NCBI GenBank assembly: GCA_963837455.1
Contig: CAWINM010000006.1
Coordinates: 124,001 to 188,000 of the forward strand
DNA length: 64,000 nucleotides
Origin: DASYQD01 sp963837455
GTDB lineage: Bacteria > Acidobacteriota > Thermoanaerobaculia > Multivoradales > JAIOJS01
Reading direction: 5' to 3'
The notes under the pieces were generated by a model. It was given only the letters and a program-made list of their open reading frames with translations. It was not told the origin of the DNA and made no database searches. Below are positions 20,587 through 30,600 of this stretch, in pieces. Position 1 is the stretch's first letter; each line of letters opens with the position of its first letter. The position numbers and the translations under genes are program-made.

Positions 20587-21539
20587 GCACGGCACCGAAG
20601 GCAACCGCGCGATCGGACGCGCCGCACGAGGGTCCCGCCGTAACGCCGGCTGCGACGCCCATGCCCGCGGAGATCTCCGCGCTGCGGCGCTTCTACTGGC
20701 TGCTTCGCCGCGAGCTCTGGGAGAGCCGCGCCATCTACCTCGCGCCGCTCGCCATCGCCGGCCTGAGCCTGCTGACCACGGTCGTCCTCGCCATCCAGAT
20801 GCCGGCAAGGATGCGGGCCGCGGCGACGCTCACCGCTGGGCCGCAGCGCCTGGCCCTCGCGCAGCCCTTCGCCCTCACCGAGCTGCTGATGATGGCGACG
20901 ACGACCCTGGTCGCCATCATCTACTGCCTCGACGCCCTGCAGAGCGAACGCCGCGACCGCAGCATCCTCTTCTGGAAGTCGATGCCCGTCTCCGACCTCG
21001 CGACCGTGCTGGCGAAGGCGAGCGTCCCCTTCGTCATCCTGCCGCTCCTCACCGTCGTCATCGCGGTGACCATCCAGACGATCATGCTGCTCGCCTGCAG
21101 CGCCACGCTCCTGGCGACCGGCCAGAGCGCTGCCCTGCTGTGGGAGCGGGTGTCGCTCCCCGAGATGGCGCTGATGCTCCTCTACCACATGGTCACCATC
21201 CACGCGCTCTGGTACGCGCCCATCTACGCCTGGCTGCTGATGGTCTCCGCCTGGTCGCAACGTCTTGCCTGGCTGTGGGCCACCCTGCCGCTGTTCGCCA
21301 TCGCCATCGTCGAGAAGATGGTGCTCGGGACCTCGGTGGTCGGCACCCTGGTGGGGACTCGGCTTGGGGGCGGGCCGGAGGGGACCGAGCTCGTCAAGTC
21401 AAACCTGATGCTCCATCCCCTCATGCAGCTGACGCCGGGGACGTTCGTGACCAGCCCCGGGCTGTGGGGAGGGTTGGTGGTGGCGGCAGGGTTGCTGGGA
21501 GTGGCGGTGTGGTTGCGGAAGCGAAGGGGGCCGGTGTGA
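20583..21539 (+). CDS. ABC-2 type transporter permease
   Basis: A 318-residue membrane protein with six predicted helices. An N-terminal cytoplasmic tail ends in 'RFYWLLRRELWESRAIYLAP', the elbow helix entry seen in ABC-2 permeases. Then come 'LIAIIYCLDALQSERRDRS'-like sequence (here 'LVAIIYCLDALQSERRDRS') and 'ILFWKSMPVSD', the coupling segment. GTG 20583 overlaps the ATPase stop by 4 nt. It forms an exporter with the preceding ATPase; members of this group have been tied to cell-envelope stress and peptide resistance, but nothing here fixes the substrate. Confidence 0.88.
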
Positions 21540-21689
21540 GGCGCGTTCACCTCTGCCCGAGACCGTCGTCAACAACCTAGGGTGGGCCACTCCGTGCGGG
21601 TCCGCGCCCGGAGGCGGCGCGTGACGGAGGCCGCTTCGGTTGACAGCAGGTTGACAAGGCTTCACGTGCGTGGCTGCGATCGTCATGGC

Positions 21690-21835
21690 TGGATCCTGCG
21701 CTGGTGGCCGCGAGTGAGCGCCGCCGTCGACGACCGCCCCGGCCTCGCCTTCACGGCACTCGGCTCCTTCTTCGGCCCCTTCCTCGGCGTCACCCTCTCC
21801 CTCGTCGCCGTGCGCCACACCCTTACCGGAGAACC
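21690..21835 (+). pseudogene. Remnant of an EamA/DMT-family transporter
   Basis: Within the 370-bp gap after the ABC operon, one plus-strand frame encodes 'LAFTALGSFFGPFLGVTLSL' followed by 'VAVRHTLTG'. This matches the 'GPFLGVSLSL.A....' helix of drug/metabolite (EamA) transporters. Neither the rest of the family N- or C-terminal halves nor a start is present, so it is a decayed fragment. The remainder of 21540-21907 shows nothing recognisable. Confidence 0.5.
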
Positions 21836-21907
21836 ACGGGGTGCTCGCTGCCGGTACCTGCCCTTCCCAGGCAGCCGGCCTTGTGGCCGTTCCTATGTTG
21901 AGGCAAC

Positions 21908-24900
21908 ATGGAGCCCCTGGCCGACTCCCGTATGGGCTCCTCGATCTCCCGGCTCGTGGCGGTCTCGGTGCTGGCGATCGCCGCGCTGAGCAACGCCTCG
22001 CCAGCGGTCGCCCTCGTGAAGCCCGGCGCGGTTCCTCCCGGCACCCCTCGGGTGACGCGTCCCGAGCCCGCGCTGCCGTCGCGACGACCCGACGCGCTGG
22101 TGGTCCGGCTGCGCGAGCCTTCCGCGCCGCGGCTGGCCGCCGAGGCCGCGATGACGCGGGCGCTGCCGGGGCTCGCGGTCGAGCGCATCGCGCCGGTCTA
22201 CCCCGCCGCCGACTCGAGGACCACGACGGTCGAGGGCAAGGGCCTCGCCGGTGTCTACCGCATCACGCTGGCCGCTCCCACTGACATCACCGCGGCGGTC
22301 AAGGCGCTCGCCGCCGACCCCGCCGTGGAATGGGCCGAGCCGGTCTTCAGGTACGCCATCGCGGTCCTCCCCAACGACCCGTATCTGGCCACCAGCGGTT
22401 CCTGGGGGCAGCCCTACCAGGACCTCTGGGGTCTCTACGACATCGGCGCGCCGGCGGCCTGGTCGACCACCAACGGCGCTGGCATCCCGGTGGCGGTGGT
22501 CGACACCGGATCCGATGCTACCCATCCCGAGCTCGGGCCGCAGCTGTTGCAGAACGCCGCCGATCCGCCCAACGGGATCGACGACGACGGCAACGGCTTC
22601 ATCGACGACACCGCGGGGTGGGACTTCGCCAACGGCGACTCCGACCCCACCGACGACTACGGGCACGGGACGCACGTCGCCGGCACCATCGCCGCGGTGG
22701 GCAACAACGGCAACGGCATCGTCGGCGTCGCCTGGGGCGCCAAGATCCTCACCGTCAAGGGCTTCGACGCCAGCGGACATGGCGACACCGACGTGCTGGC
22801 GGGGGCGATCCTCTACGCCGTCCAGCGCCGCGCGCGCGTCATCAACATGAGCTGGGGCGGCGAGGGCTTCTCGCAGGTCCTCGAGGACGCCTTCGAGACC
22901 GCCGCCGCCGCCGGTGTCACGCTGGTGGCGGCCGCCGGCAACAACGGCGGCGACGCCGGCGGCTTCTATCCCTGCAGCTCGCGCCGGGTGATCTGCGTCG
23001 GCGCGAGCACCCCGTCGCAGGGGCGCGCCTGGTTCTCCAACTACGGCGGGGCCCTCGACCTGCTGGCGCCCGGAGGCACCGAGCTCGGTGACCCGTCGGC
23101 GCCGAACATCCTCAGCCTGCGCGCCGCCGGCACGTCACCGGGATACACCGTCGGCGACCAGCTGGTGCGCTTCAACGGCACCAGCATGGCCAGCCCCCAC
23201 GCCGCGGGCGCCGCCGCGCTGGTGCTCGCCGCGGTGCCGGCGATCGCCAGCGAGCCGCCGCTGCTGCGCGCCGAGCAGGTCCGCCAGGCGCTGCGGCGCG
23301 CCGCCGCCCCGGCCTTCGCCAGCGGCTGGGATACCGACTCGGGCTATGGGCGGCTCTCGGTCGCCGCGGCGATCGCCGACGCGCAGGCCGGCCGCGGCGC
23401 GGCGCGCATCCTCACCCGCCACTCCGAGCTCGGCCTCGCCGGCGGCATGGTGAGGGGTACCGCGAGCTGCACCGGGCTCACCTCGTGGCAGCTGGCGATC
23501 GGAGAAGGGCCGATCCCCACCAGCTGGACGACGTTCGCGAGCGGCGCCGCCCCGGTGATCGACGGCAATCTCGGGACCTGGGACCCCGGCAACCTCGGCG
23601 AGGGCAACTACGTCATCCGCCTGCTGGTGACCTGCGCCGGCGGACGGCTCTACGAGGACCGGCTCGAGGTGCTCCTCGACCGCGTCGCGCTCATCACGCC
23701 CGACGGCACCGAGGGCGTGCGGACCGGCGACGTCGTGCCCATCACCGGCACCGCCGCGATTCCCGACATGCTCTCCTTCGAGGTGCGCTACTCCAACCCC
23801 TGGAAGCCGGGCGGCGACATCTGGCACACCGAAGGGATCACGCTCGCCGGGGGCGGCATCGGCCCCGTGATCGAGGGACCTCTCGCCACCTGGGACACCT
23901 CCGCCGTCACCCACCCCACCCGCTACCTGCTGCAGGTCGCCGTCCTCCGTCCCGGCGGCCTCGAGGAGTACTCCGAGCCCAACCGCATGCTCGTCGTCGA
24001 CCCCGATCTCCACCCGGGGTGGCCGAGGCCCTTTCCGATGCCGCTCGAGCTCCAGTGGATCAACATCGAGGACAACGCGACCGCGGCCGACCTCGACGGC
24101 GACGGCATCCCCGAGATGGTGGTGGTCGGCGCCAACCAGGTCCACGCCCTGCGCGCCGACGGCAGCGAAGCCCCGGGGTGGCCCCAGATGCTGCCGCTCA
24201 ACCACCTCACCGGTCGCAGCCCCGCCGTCGCGGACCTCGACGGCGACGGCCCGCCCGAGGTGGTGGTGGGCTCGAACGACAAGGGCATCACCATCTTCGA
24301 GCACGACGGACGGCTGCGCCGCGCGCCGGTGGGCTTCTTCGGCTGGGCCGTCGCCATCGGCGACGTCGTCGGCGACGCGCGCAAGGAGATCGTCATCACT
24401 GGCGACCAGATCCCCTACGTGACGGTGCTCGATCGCCAGGGCAACGAGGTCGTTCTGGCGTCCCTGCCCTGTCAGATCCCGGCACCGGCCGGCGCCGATC
24501 CCGACCTCAGCCTGCCCAGCCCGCCGGCGCTCGGCGACCTCGACGGCGACGGCAAGGACGACGTCGTCGTGCTGCAGCGCAACGAGCGGCTGGGGCTCTT
24601 CGCCTGCCACGGCGACGGCACGGCGCTGCCTGGGTTCCCGATCGATCTCGGCCCCGCGATCTTCTCCTACGGCATCACCGCGCCGGTGCTCGGCGACGTC
24701 GACGGCGACGGCAGGCTCGACATCGTCGTCTCCTCCGACGGCTGCGACACCTTCGCCTTCGACCGCCATGGCAACCCCTTGCCGGGCTTCCCCTGGCACC
24801 CGCCCTTCCAGGTCATCCGCTGCTCGCCGACCGCCCTGTCGCAGCTCGACGGCAACCTCGGTCTCGAGGTGGTGCTCGGCGGTCGCGTCGACAGCGATCC

Positions 24901-25468
24901 GGGAATCCCCGGCCTCCCTCCCCCGAGCGTCGGCTCGGGTGTGGCGTGGGTGCTGGGTCGCGGCGCCGAGGTGCTCGCGGGCTGGCCGCGCTTCTACGAG
25001 TGGGGGTACGCCGTCAACGGCCCGGCGGTGCTCGACCTCGACGCCGACGGCGGCCGCGACCTGCTCTTCGACGGCGGATCCGTCTGGTTCCCGGTCAACG
25101 CGGCCCATGCCGACGGCACCCCCATGGAGGGCTTCCCGCGGCCGACGGTCACCGGCGCCCACATGCAGGTCGTCAACGTCTCGGCGCTCGCCGACTTCGA
25201 CGGCGACGGCCTGCTCGAGCAGCTCTGGATCGGCAACCAGAAGGTGCAGGACGTCGACGGCAACTACCTGGGACGCATGTACCTGTGGGACCTGCCTGCG
25301 GCCCAGCGGCGCTCGGCCTGGGACTGGCCGATGCTGCGGCACGACGCCGCGCACACCGGCGCGCAGCTCGGGGATCCCACCTGCACGCCGGCGACCTGTG
25401 CGGAGTCGATGCCGTTTGCGGATGGGTTCGAGAGGGGAAGCACGGGGGCGTGGACTTCCGTGCCGTAG
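21908..25468 (+). CDS. Secreted subtilisin-family (S8) protease with FG-GAP/VCBS repeats
   Basis: An 1186-residue exported protein. ATG 21908 gives eight extra residues before 'MGSSISRLVAVSVLAIAALS', so ATG 21932 may be the true signal-peptide start. A propeptide-like region (to about 140) precedes the S8 domain with catalytic Asp199 ('VVDTGSDATHPELG'), His253 ('GHGTHVAGT') and Ser426 ('GTSMASPHAAGAA'). After a beta-rich linker come at least five calcium-binding FG-GAP/VCBS-type repeats with D-x-D-G-D-G loops ('ADLDGDGIPE', 'ADLDGDGPPE', 'GDLDGDGKDD', 'GDVDGDGRLD', 'ADFDGDGLLE'), predicting a propeller-like adhesion or substrate-binding module. It ends with a short Cys-containing tail. It probably degrades extracellular protein. 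Confidence 0.93.
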   Translation: MEPLADSRMGSSISRLVAVSVLAIAALSNASPAVALVKPGAVPPGTPRVTRPEPALPSRRPDALVVRLREPSAPRLAAEAAMTRALPGLAVERIAPVYPAADSRTTTVEGKGLAGVYRITLAAPTDITAAVKALAADPAVEWAEPVFRYAIAVLPNDPYLATSGSWGQPYQDLWGLYDIGAPAAWSTTNGAGIPVAVVDTGSDATHPELGPQLLQNAADPPNGIDDDGNGFIDDTAGWDFANGDSDPTDDYGHGTHVAGTIAAVGNNGNGIVGVAWGAKILTVKGFDASGHGDTDVLAGAILYAVQRRARVINMSWGGEGFSQVLEDAFETAAAAGVTLVAAAGNNGGDAGGFYPCSSRRVICVGASTPSQGRAWFSNYGGALDLLAPGGTELGDPSAPNILSLRAAGTSPGYTVGDQLVRFNGTSMASPHAAGAAALVLAAVPAIASEPPLLRAEQVRQALRRAAAPAFASGWDTDSGYGRLSVAAAIADAQAGRGAARILTRHSELGLAGGMVRGTASCTGLTSWQLAIGEGPIPTSWTTFASGAAPVIDGNLGTWDPGNLGEGNYVIRLLVTCAGGRLYEDRLEVLLDRVALITPDGTEGVRTGDVVPITGTAAIPDMLSFEVRYSNPWKPGGDIWHTEGITLAGGGIGPVIEGPLATWDTSAVTHPTRYLLQVAVLRPGGLEEYSEPNRMLVVDPDLHPGWPRPFPMPLELQWINIEDNATAADLDGDGIPEMVVVGANQVHALRADGSEAPGWPQMLPLNHLTGRSPAVADLDGDGPPEVVVGSNDKGITIFEHDGRLRRAPVGFFGWAVAIGDVVGDARKEIVITGDQIPYVTVLDRQGNEVVLASLPCQIPAPAGADPDLSLPSPPALGDLDGDGKDDVVVLQRNERLGLFACHGDGTALPGFPIDLGPAIFSYGITAPVLGDVDGDGRLDIVVSSDGCDTFAFDRHGNPLPGFPWHPPFQVIRCSPTALSQLDGNLGLEVVLGGRVDSDPGIPGLPPPSVGSGVAWVLGRGAEVLAGWPRFYEWGYAVNGPAVLDLDADGGRDLLFDGGSVWFPVNAAHADGTPMEGFPRPTVTGAHMQVVNVSALADFDGDGLLEQLWIGNQKVQDVDGNYLGRMYLWDLPAAQRRSAWDWPMLRHDAAHTGAQLGDPTCTPATCAESMPFADGFERGSTGAWTSVP

Positions 25469-25526
25469 CGACGCGGCTCGAACGATCCGTCGAGCTCGTG
25501 GCGCGCAAATCCGTCGATCGCCCGAT

Positions 25527-25712
25527 TCAGCCCACCTCGAGAAGCGCTCTCGTTTCCACCAGTGCGGCGTCAGGCGAGCTGCTGAGCGCCTGCTCGACGA
25601 CCTTGCGCTCCCGCTTCGCCCGTGCCAGTGCCGCCCACGCCTCGCGGATTTCCTGGGGCCGATCGGCGAGCAGCACCTCGAGGAGGCGGGTGGCTTGCTG
25701 GACGTCCGACAA
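25527..25712 (-). CDS. Small conserved hypothetical protein (61 residues), paralog remnant at 62471
   Basis: A 61-residue helical protein containing 'QQATRLLEVLLADRPQEIRE' and 'AWAALARAKRERKVVEQALS'. It is supported as a real coding unit because a diverged copy of the same sequence lies about 37 kb away at 62471-62570 on the plus strand, where 'ATQLLE' and 'VLLADRPQEVRDAWSALER' are read in two frames. No family is recognised. It lies 60 bp downstream of the VapBC-type pair on the same strand and may be a third gene of that module. Confidence 0.55.
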   Translation of the reverse strand: MSDVQQATRLLEVLLADRPQEIREAWAALARAKRERKVVEQALSSSPDAALVETRALLEVG

Positions 25713-25775
25713 GCGCCATTCCCTCGCCTACCGCGCGTCCAGACGTGCTGTTCGCCGAGACCTGCGCTGCCGCAC

Positions 25776-26204
25776 TCACAGCACGACGAGCTGATCGCTG
25801 CGAGCGCCCATCACTGCGGAGAGCGGGACGGCGCGGTCGAAGGTCACGAATCTGCCTCCCTTCGCGACCGCGAGCGCCAGCAGATAGACGTCGGTCACCT
25901 GCTTGGGGCCATGGAGGCGCGTCGCGTCGACGATCGTGTCGTCGTGGAGGCTCAGGTCGCAAGGCCACAGCTCGTGCTGCTCCGCCTGCGTCGCGAGCCG
26001 CAAGCGGCGAATCGCCTCGGCGGGCGCAACGGGGCTTGGGTAGCGCGCCTGACTGATGATCCTCACGAAGCCGTTCTCGGTGATGGGGCAGGAAGCCCAG
26101 CCGTTGTGGATCTCGCGCTCCAACCAGGCTCGAGCTACGGAGTGCTCGACGTGATCGGCGTCCAGCAAGGCGAGCAGAACGTTGACGTCGAGCAGCGCCC
26201 GCAT
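25776..26204 (-). CDS. PIN-domain ribonuclease toxin (VapC-like)
   Basis: A 142-residue PIN domain. Acidic active-site positions are visible: Asp in 'LLDVNVLLALLDADH', Glu in 'ITENGFVRI', Asp in 'QVTDVYLLALAVAKGG' and the final Asp in 'RFVTFDRAV'. Toxins of this type cleave RNA in a metal-dependent way and are held inactive by the cognate antitoxin. ATG 26204 overlaps the antitoxin stop (ATGA), the usual translational coupling. The 'TENGFVRI' motif places it in the long-loop group of VapC-like proteins common in soil bacteria. Confidence 0.88.
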   Translation of the reverse strand: MRALLDVNVLLALLDADHVEHSVARAWLEREIHNGWASCPITENGFVRIISQARYPSPVAPAEAIRRLRLATQAEQHELWPCDLSLHDDTIVDATRLHGPKQVTDVYLLALAVAKGGRFVTFDRAVPLSAVMGARSDQLVVL

Positions 26205-26449
26205 CACTCGGGGTCGTCTTCGCGCAGCTTGTCGATCAGCTCGTTCGACACCGCCGGTCCGCGCCGCGGCAGGGGATTGAAGCCGTAGAAGCTCTCTTCC
26301 TCGCCGACCTCGCCCGGGGTCGAGCCGCGGCGAAGCAACGCCTGGCGGGCAAGGTCGGACAGCACCTCGCCTGCGCTCCGTTTCTCCTTGCGTGCCCTCT
26401 CCTTGACGGCGTACAAGACGTCTTCGGCGATGTCGAGAGTGGTGCGCAC
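26204..26449 (-). CDS. VapB-like ribbon-helix-helix antitoxin
   Basis: An 81-residue protein from GTG 26449. Residues 1-45 form a ribbon-helix-helix: 'RTTLDIAEDVLYAVKERARK' then 'RSAGEVLSDLARQAL'. The C-terminal 35 residues ('FYGFNPLPRRG...') form the flexible toxin-binding tail; the Phe-x-x-x-Pro-Arg-Arg-Gly pattern recurs in antitoxins of PIN toxins. It should bind its promoter as a dimer and repress the pair. The palindrome at 26458-26465 lies just upstream. Confidence 0.87.
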   Translation of the reverse strand: MRTTLDIAEDVLYAVKERARKEKRSAGEVLSDLARQALLRRGSTPGEVGEEESFYGFNPLPRRGPAVSNELIDKLREDDPE

Positions 26450-26457
26450 GCATCAGA

Positions 26458-26465
26458 TGCTAGCA
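26458..26465 (-). promoter_or_regulatory. Palindrome upstream of the VapBC-type pair
   Basis: TGCTAGCA is a perfect 8-bp palindrome 9 bp upstream of the antitoxin GTG, within a locally AT-richer stretch (CATCAGATGCTAGCACATCA). The position suits an autorepressor site of the RHH antitoxin. The palindrome is short, so this is tentative. Confidence 0.3.
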
Positions 26466-26685
26466 CATCATTTCGTGCGCGCAACTCCGCATCACCGGCA
26501 GCAAGGCGCGTGAGCGCGGCCGTTGTCGGCTCCTCGCCCAGGAGCGGCACCGGGGCCGAGCCTTTCCCAGAAACACATCGCGTGCTGCGGCGTTCATCGA
26601 GCGGCTCGGTCAGCGCTCTCGCGTCCCACGCCGGACGTGCCAGGTGTCCTTGTCCGCCAGGATGCGCCCCTTCTCCCGGGTCCCT

Positions 26686-27369
26686 TCACCGCGCACCGGC
26701 CAGCTGCAGCACCGCGTTCGCCACTCCGTCGACCACCGCCGCCATGCGCCGGTAGTCCAGTGTCTCGGGACGATCGCCGGGCGCGTGGTAGTGCGGGTTG
26801 CGCAGGAACGCGGTGTCGGTCACCATCACGGCTGGAATGCCCAGCTCCCAGAAGCTCGCGTGGTCCGAGGCGTCGGTACCCATCATCGCCGGCCCGTTGA
26901 AGCTGTAGACCGGCACCCTGGCGCCGCCAGGTCCCGCCGCAACCCGCATCGATCGCTTCACCCGGCGCGCCAGGCCGCGGTCGAACGGCTGGCCAACGAC
27001 GCCGACGAAGTGGCCGCGGCGGGGATACACCAGCGCCAACAGCACGCTCGGCCACGGCTGCCGCTCGCTGAAGTAGCCGATCATCTCCAGGCACACCATC
27101 GCCTCCACCCGCACGCCGGCGGCGGCGAGCCCGCGGGCGTGCACGCGACTGCCCTGCCGCGCGCTCCCGAAAAGCGGCGGCTCCTCCAGCGTGAAGGCGA
27201 CGAGGTCCACGCGCCGCGCGAGAGACTGCCCGCGCAGCAGCCGCGCGAGCTCGAGCAGCCCGGCCGTGCCACTGGCGTTGTCGTCGGCGCCCGGGTTGCT
27301 GCCGAACATGCCGAAGGCGTCGTAGTGCGCGCCGACCACGATGCGCGGAAACGAGGGCCGCAGGGACAT
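26686..27369 (-). CDS. M28-family metallopeptidase, N-terminally short
   Basis: A 227-residue aminopeptidase-like domain. Zinc ligands of M28 are visible: 'VVGAHYDAFG' (His, Asp), 'PGADDNASGTAGLLELARLL' (bridging Asp), 'TLEEPP' (catalytic Glu pair) and 'HYHAPGD' near the end. The family normally has 100-200 more N-terminal residues, including a signal peptide; here the protein begins ten residues before the first zinc motif. ATG 27369 has an AGGAGG four bases upstream, so this short form may be translated, but without an export signal. Either it is a compact cytoplasmic variant or the 5' part has been lost. The 250 bp upstream show no gene. Confidence 0.72.
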   Translation of the reverse strand: MSLRPSFPRIVVGAHYDAFGMFGSNPGADDNASGTAGLLELARLLRGQSLARRVDLVAFTLEEPPLFGSARQGSRVHARGLAAAGVRVEAMVCLEMIGYFSERQPWPSVLLALVYPRRGHFVGVVGQPFDRGLARRVKRSMRVAAGPGGARVPVYSFNGPAMMGTDASDHASFWELGIPAVMVTDTAFLRNPHYHAPGDRPETLDYRRMAAVVDGVANAVLQLAGAR

Positions 27370-27619
27370 GGGACCTCCTAGTCGCAGTCGCGCATTTCCG
27401 CGCGGTGGTGGAACCGATGCCACCAGTGAGCATGCCGGCCTTCAGCCCAGATACGACAGATCGCAGCCGAGCATCGATGTCTCGAATGCAGCCGTGGGGC
27501 TGGGACGCGGAGTCGGGCGCCGCCGCTCAGCGACGGAGGCTCGCGAGCGACTCCAGTGTCGGCCGCGTCGCGTGACGTCGCGGCACACTCGCCGTACCGG
27601 CAGACATCCCACGGCACCC

Positions 27620-30600
27620 TCAGAGTCTACTCAAGAGCTCCGCCACGACCTCGACCTCCATCCCCTCGGTCAGGGTGATCTTGTCGACCTCGGGGTTGAA
27701 AGGCCGCAGAGGGATGTCGCCTTCGACCTCCCCTCGCGTCGCATCCTGTGGCGGGCGCTCGTACCGCTTGAGCGTGTAGCTGCCGCCACCGCTCGGGTCG
27801 CCGGCCTCGCGGTGCTGAACCACCAGGATTCGACCGTAGCGGCTACCGGCGACCTCAGTGGTGAACAGGCACCATGAGCCATCGGGAATCTGCTGCTCCA
27901 TCGAGGGCCCGTGTACCTGGGCGACGAACATCCCAGGCTTGAGCTTGCGCGGCACGTCGAGGCTTGCCCAGCCCTCCGGGTCGACTTCGCGCCCGGTGCC
28001 GAAGGCACCGGCGGCTAGGCGAAGGTCGAAGATTGGCACGCAGGTGCGGAAGCGATCGCGCGGCCCGGGATCGTCGACGCGCACGAATGGCACGACGTTC
28101 TCGACCGCCGGGGAGGCGGCCAGCACCTCTGAAGCCAACGCGGGAACGGCGGCCTGCGTCAGAGGCGCGGCCGACGTTTCCAGCCCACCAGCCCGCGCCG
28201 CGAACCAATCCGCCGCCTCCGCGGCAACACGTTTCGTCGCGTCGCTGCCGACCAGGAACTTGGCGATGCGCTTGAAGTGCTTGGTCATCGCCTGCTGGTC
28301 GTCGAGGTCGTGCGCGGTAATCTGAATCACCTCGTGCCCCTCGGCGCGCAGCTCGTTCCGGATCTCCAGGTCCTGCTTGTGGGTCTCGGGATTGCCGTGC
28401 AGATGCCGCGACAGGCCATCGAGGTACACGTAGAGACTCCGATCGCTGTCGTCTGGATCCTCGAACGCCACATCGGGGGTCGTCGACCCGAGTGGTTTCG
28501 GCAGCGGCACTTGCTGCTGCCACGCCCCCTGGGGAAGCTGCGCTGCGACCAGCATGTTGCGCAAGTTGCGTTCCGCGACATTGACGGGGACCTTGGCCGG
28601 CTCGGGTGTCGCGCCCGGCTGCTGGGGCGGAATCGCGTGCGCTGACGCCAGCGCCCCACCGAGCTCGCCTATCCGCTCGAGCAGCAGCTTGCGATCGAGC
28701 TCGCTGTGGTAGAAGCCGTTGCGGTAGGTCTGGAAGCAGTCGATGCAGCTCGCGCTGCACTGTGACGGGCAACCCCTGGCGATCCGCTCGGCGACGGCGA
28801 CGGCCTCGGGGAAGCGCTTGCAGAGCTGGTCGAGGAGCCCCGATCCACCCGGCATCGGGTCGTAGAGCAGCGCCGTCACCTGGTCCGACTCCATCTCGCC
28901 GAGGACGAGGACCTGGAGATCCTCGAGCTCCATCTCGAGCAGCTCGCTGGCCCCGAAGCGCAGCGCCTCGGCGAGGGTGTAGGCCTCGCGCCGGTCGGCG
29001 CAGGCGGGCAACGACAGAGCGTCCACGACCAGCTCGGCGTGGAAGCCCACCGGGGTCGGCCGCTGGCCGCACCACTCGAGGTGCTTGCGCTCGAAGTCGT
29101 TGCGCTGGACTTCCGACGAGAGCGGCGAGGCGCTCTGGCCGCAGGTCATACACACCGGGTAGCCGAAGCGTGCCTCGCCGCTGATGGTGAGGCTCGCTCC
29201 CACATTGACGAGCTGCAGGCGCACGCCGTGGCGAAGATGCACGGGGCGCTCGCCCCAGTGGAACGCGTAGCCGCCATCGTGCTGCCCGAGCTCGCGGCCG
29301 TAGATGGCGACGCCCATCTGGAAGCGGGTGTCCTCCTCGTCGGAGATGCGGGAGGTGTGCACCAGGGTGACGTCGCAGATCGGGATGCTGGTGATCTGCC
29401 CCGACGAGGGGTCGCCCATCGCGCTCGCCGCCGGCCGCAGCGCCCGGCGCTCGGCGTTCACCTCGAACCGCACCGGCGTGGCGTCGCCGTCGGCGACGTC
29501 GCGCGCGTAGCGGCGAGGGACGAACCGCTGGCCGTTGGCGTAGATGAGGTTGCCCGGCACGTACTCGCGCACCGCAACGCTCGGCGGCCGCGGCAGGTCG
29601 AAGTCCTGCACGCCGCGCACCCACTTCGGCATCTCGGCCATGCCGCGCACCGAGCCCGAGTCGAGCCCGTAGCCGGGCAGGAAGCCTTCGCGCGCCAGTA
29701 CACCGAAAGTCAGAGTGTCGTCGATCCCCTCCGCCTCGCTGCGCTTGCGCTTCTGCTCGCCCTTGAGCTTCTTGATCAGCCGCTCGCAGCGGTCGTAGAA
29801 GGCGCGGTCCTCGCCATCGAGGCTCCCCACCTTCTTGCGCCGCTTCTCGAGCGCGTCCATCTGGCGCATGGCCCACTGCAGGCGGCGCCACAGCCGCTGC
29901 ACCACTGCCGCGAGGGCCTCGCCCATCCCGGCGATGTGTGCGGCGAGCCGCTCCGGCGCCACCGCCGCGGCGTCGGCCGCCGGCCACCCTTGCCCGAACG
30001 CCCGCGCCACGGCCGCCTCGAGGTCGGCCTGGTGCTTGGTGACCACCGTGATGAGTGGCGTCACCGGCAGCGCCTGCGACCGCACCAGCCCGCCCGCGTC
30101 GAACAGGTATTCGCGGATGCGCACCGGGAAAGCGACGAGCAGCGCGGCGCGGATCTCTTCGCGGTCGGGCCCGCCGAGCGGAGATCCCGGGCCTGCGAGC
30201 TGATTGAGCCGCGTCAGCACCGTCGCGTGCACGTGCTTGCCGACCATCTCCTCGTTGGCAAGGTTGAAGGCGGGCGGGTCGATGCGGCCACCGAGCAGCT
30301 TGAGCGGCTCGTCGAAGTAGGCGCGGTCGTGGCTCACCGTGCGACAGTAAGTCAGGTTCACCGCCATGCGGTGGCGACGCCCGGCACGGCCGGCGCGCTG
30401 CCAGTAGTTGGCGGCGAGTGGCGGCACGTTGCGCATCAGCACCGAGTCGAGAGTGCCGATGTCGACACCGAGCTCGAGTGTCTGAGTGCACACCAGCACG
30501 TTGATCTCGTCGGTCGCGCCCTTGAACAGCTGCTCGATCTGCTCACGCTCGTCGTGCGGCACCATCGCGGTGTGCTCGCGCGGGCGCAGCATGGTGTAGC

